A stretch of DNA of 64,000 nt from Lepidostoma basale (lineage: Eukaryota > Arthropoda > Insecta > Trichoptera > Lepidostomatidae). Where the stretch lies: contig JAHDVF020001229.1 of NCBI GenBank assembly GCA_022606425.2, positions 558,001-622,000 of the forward strand. Reading direction: 5' to 3'. Each line of letters starts with the position of its first letter. Position 1 is the stretch's first letter. The notes under the pieces are model-generated. The model did no database searches. It was given only the letters and a program-made list of their open reading frames with translations, and was not told where the DNA came from. A program made the position numbers and the translations under genes. Below, piece after piece: positions 63,250 through 64,000 of the stretch.

Positions 63250-63480
63250 TGTTTCTTGAACAATGATGTTAAACTCCATATTAAATTATTAATATGTATG
63301 AAAAACGATAGTTTTCGAGGAGTTTTATTATAAAATTTATGTATGACATGTTTCGCCCTTCTAAGGCATTATCAAATGTTGATAATGCAACATTTGATAA
63401 TGCCTTAGAAGGGCGAAACATGTCATACATAAATATAATATTATAATAAAACTCCTTGAAAAGCATCGTTTTTCATACAT
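63250..63480. repeat. Repeat Z, copy 5, near-perfect palindrome with two hammerhead-like motifs
   Basis: The minus strand at 63375-63345 and the plus strand at 63394-63424 both read TTGATAA, TGCCTTAGAAGGGC, GAAAC-AT-GTC. Stem II is five pairs (GCCTT/AAGGGC type). The arms extend about 100 bases each way (gagttttattataa, aaaaacgat). Both motifs share the C3U/G8A pair change. Confidence 0.78.
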
Positions 63481-63539
63481 ATTGAGAATTTTATATAAAA
63501 TAATAATCTTTTTAATTGTTTTAATTTTGAAACACTGTA

Positions 63540-63783
63540 TGATGAACGGATAAATAAAGAATGGTTAAGAAATATAATGTGAATAGAGCATAGAGTCGTG
63601 GGAGACCGAGGAAAACTTGGTATGACCAAATTTATCAAATTTTAAAGGTTGGCCATATTAGAAGTCGGAACAATCGACGTGCGTGTACGACTCGGTGTAC
63701 GAAAATGGAGGAAGCTAGAGAGAGTGTCAGGATCGAGTAGTGTGGCTTCTCTCTTCCTACCTTCGGGAAAACGGCGTGGTGGT
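63540..63783 (+). mobile_element. LINE-A copy with 21-bp TSD
   Basis: Encodes RMIKKEWLRNI-like, SRGRPRKTWYDQIYQILKVG, HIRSRNNRRACTTRCTKMEE, then a SLPTFGKTAW end with breaks. The same 21-base string (TTTTAATTTTGAAACAC plus four) lies at 63519-63539 and 63784-63804 with one mismatch. The tandem tail is absent. Confidence 0.82.
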
Positions 63784-63841
63784 TTTTAATTTTGAAACAC
63801 AGTACGTATAGCAACTTTTTTAAAATCGCGAACAGTTGTTT

Positions 63842-64000
63842 GTAACCGTCTTAATGATCCTTCCATTATTTTGTTCATAACACCATCAATCGCACCGCAT
63901 TCACTTCTTATATTTTCATTCGACACTCTATCATACACATAGTATCGGCACATTCGTTCGAAGAGATCTCATTTCTATTGGATTTATTCTACTTTCATCC
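63842..64000 (-). mobile_element. LINE-A copy running off the window
   Basis: gtcttaatgatccttccatt, cgcaccgcattcacttctta, agagatctcatttctattgg, attctactttcatcc. It enters at the WFGH codons and continues past the window end. Confidence 0.82.

Noticed and set aside
1..64000. CRISPR arrays, bacterial operons, rRNA
   Set aside because: No regularly spaced repeats with unique spacers, no Shine-Dalgarno-led gene series and no rRNA-like sequence; all repeats are dispersed elements.

Overview
This window looks like gene-poor, AT-rich chromosomal DNA of an arthropod, most likely an insect. The support is circumstantial. It carries many decayed copies of insect-type non-LTR retrotransposons, tRNA-derived SINEs with eukaryotic Pol III promoter boxes, a pogo/Tigger-like transposon, and no bacterial gene organisation. 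I cannot name the order or species. I find no convincing host protein-coding gene, rRNA gene, functional tRNA gene or CRISPR array. Nearly every open frame is a fragment of a reverse transcriptase C-terminus or the antisense of one. Family letters below are my own labels; boundaries are read by eye and are usually good to about 10 bases.

LINEs. LINE-A is the dominant family, with about 29 copies plus stubs. Its protein C-terminus has WFGHMERM, GRPRKTWHDQ, NRRACMTRCMN and a final SAYPFGE, followed by a (GTTA)n or (GTT)n tail. LINE-B carries GRPPKRWKDSW and a GAA-type tail. LINE-C is RTE-like (SWAAF, YGLET, WTDNIVK). LINE-D and LINE-E carry RWAGH and GRPR. LINE-F has FADDIAM and YLGSKITWDG. LINE-G has WSVLLYG and REWTG, LINE-H has FKIFWPQT and GKPRVTWR, and LINE-J has EIDVFHISES. 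Several insertions keep target-site duplications (TSDs), and LINE-B, C, D, F and G copies sit inside older repeats, so a relative history can be read.

Non-autonomous repeats. SINE-L (4 copies) ends in the same 3' sequence as LINE-A, as expected of a SINE using a LINE's machinery. A separate tRNA-derived SINE has intact A and B boxes. Family K (5 copies) has inverted ends and about 8-12 bp TSDs. Family M is a short GC-richer repeat.

The most interesting layer is a set of hammerhead-ribozyme-like motifs (labels P, Q, R, S, T, U, V, W, X, Y, Z) spread over many foldback repeats. They share one architecture: a CUGANGA-like box, one extra base, a short stem II, GAAAC, a 2-bp stem III, and a GUC-like cleavage site. 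The best are at 25239-25277 (-), 56930-56960 (+) and 47954-47989 (+). One at about 51950-52410 is split by a LINE-D insertion. Family Z repeatedly shows TTGATAA, a paired change of the core C3-G8 pair to U3-A8. These resemble the minimal type I hammerheads known from Penelope-like elements and retrozymes.

Layout. 1-9000: scattered LINE-A, LINE-H, SINE, M, Tigger and X copies. 9000-17500: nested LINE-A/B/C/G. 17500-30000: foldback hammerhead repeats, K, SINE-L and RT relics. 30000-40000: a unique CpG-richer island, X/J/L/A copies, then mostly unique sequence at 36.9-39 kb. 40000-52500: T foldback, an RTE RT fragment, K, Q/A composite, a LINE-F RT nested in LINE-A, and a CpG-rich island at 51.3-51.7 kb. 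52500-64000: nested LINE-A/B, LINE-C with a twin-priming inversion, V and Z foldbacks, LINE-G nested in LINE-J, and the best-preserved LINE-A copy at 60.7-61.2 kb.
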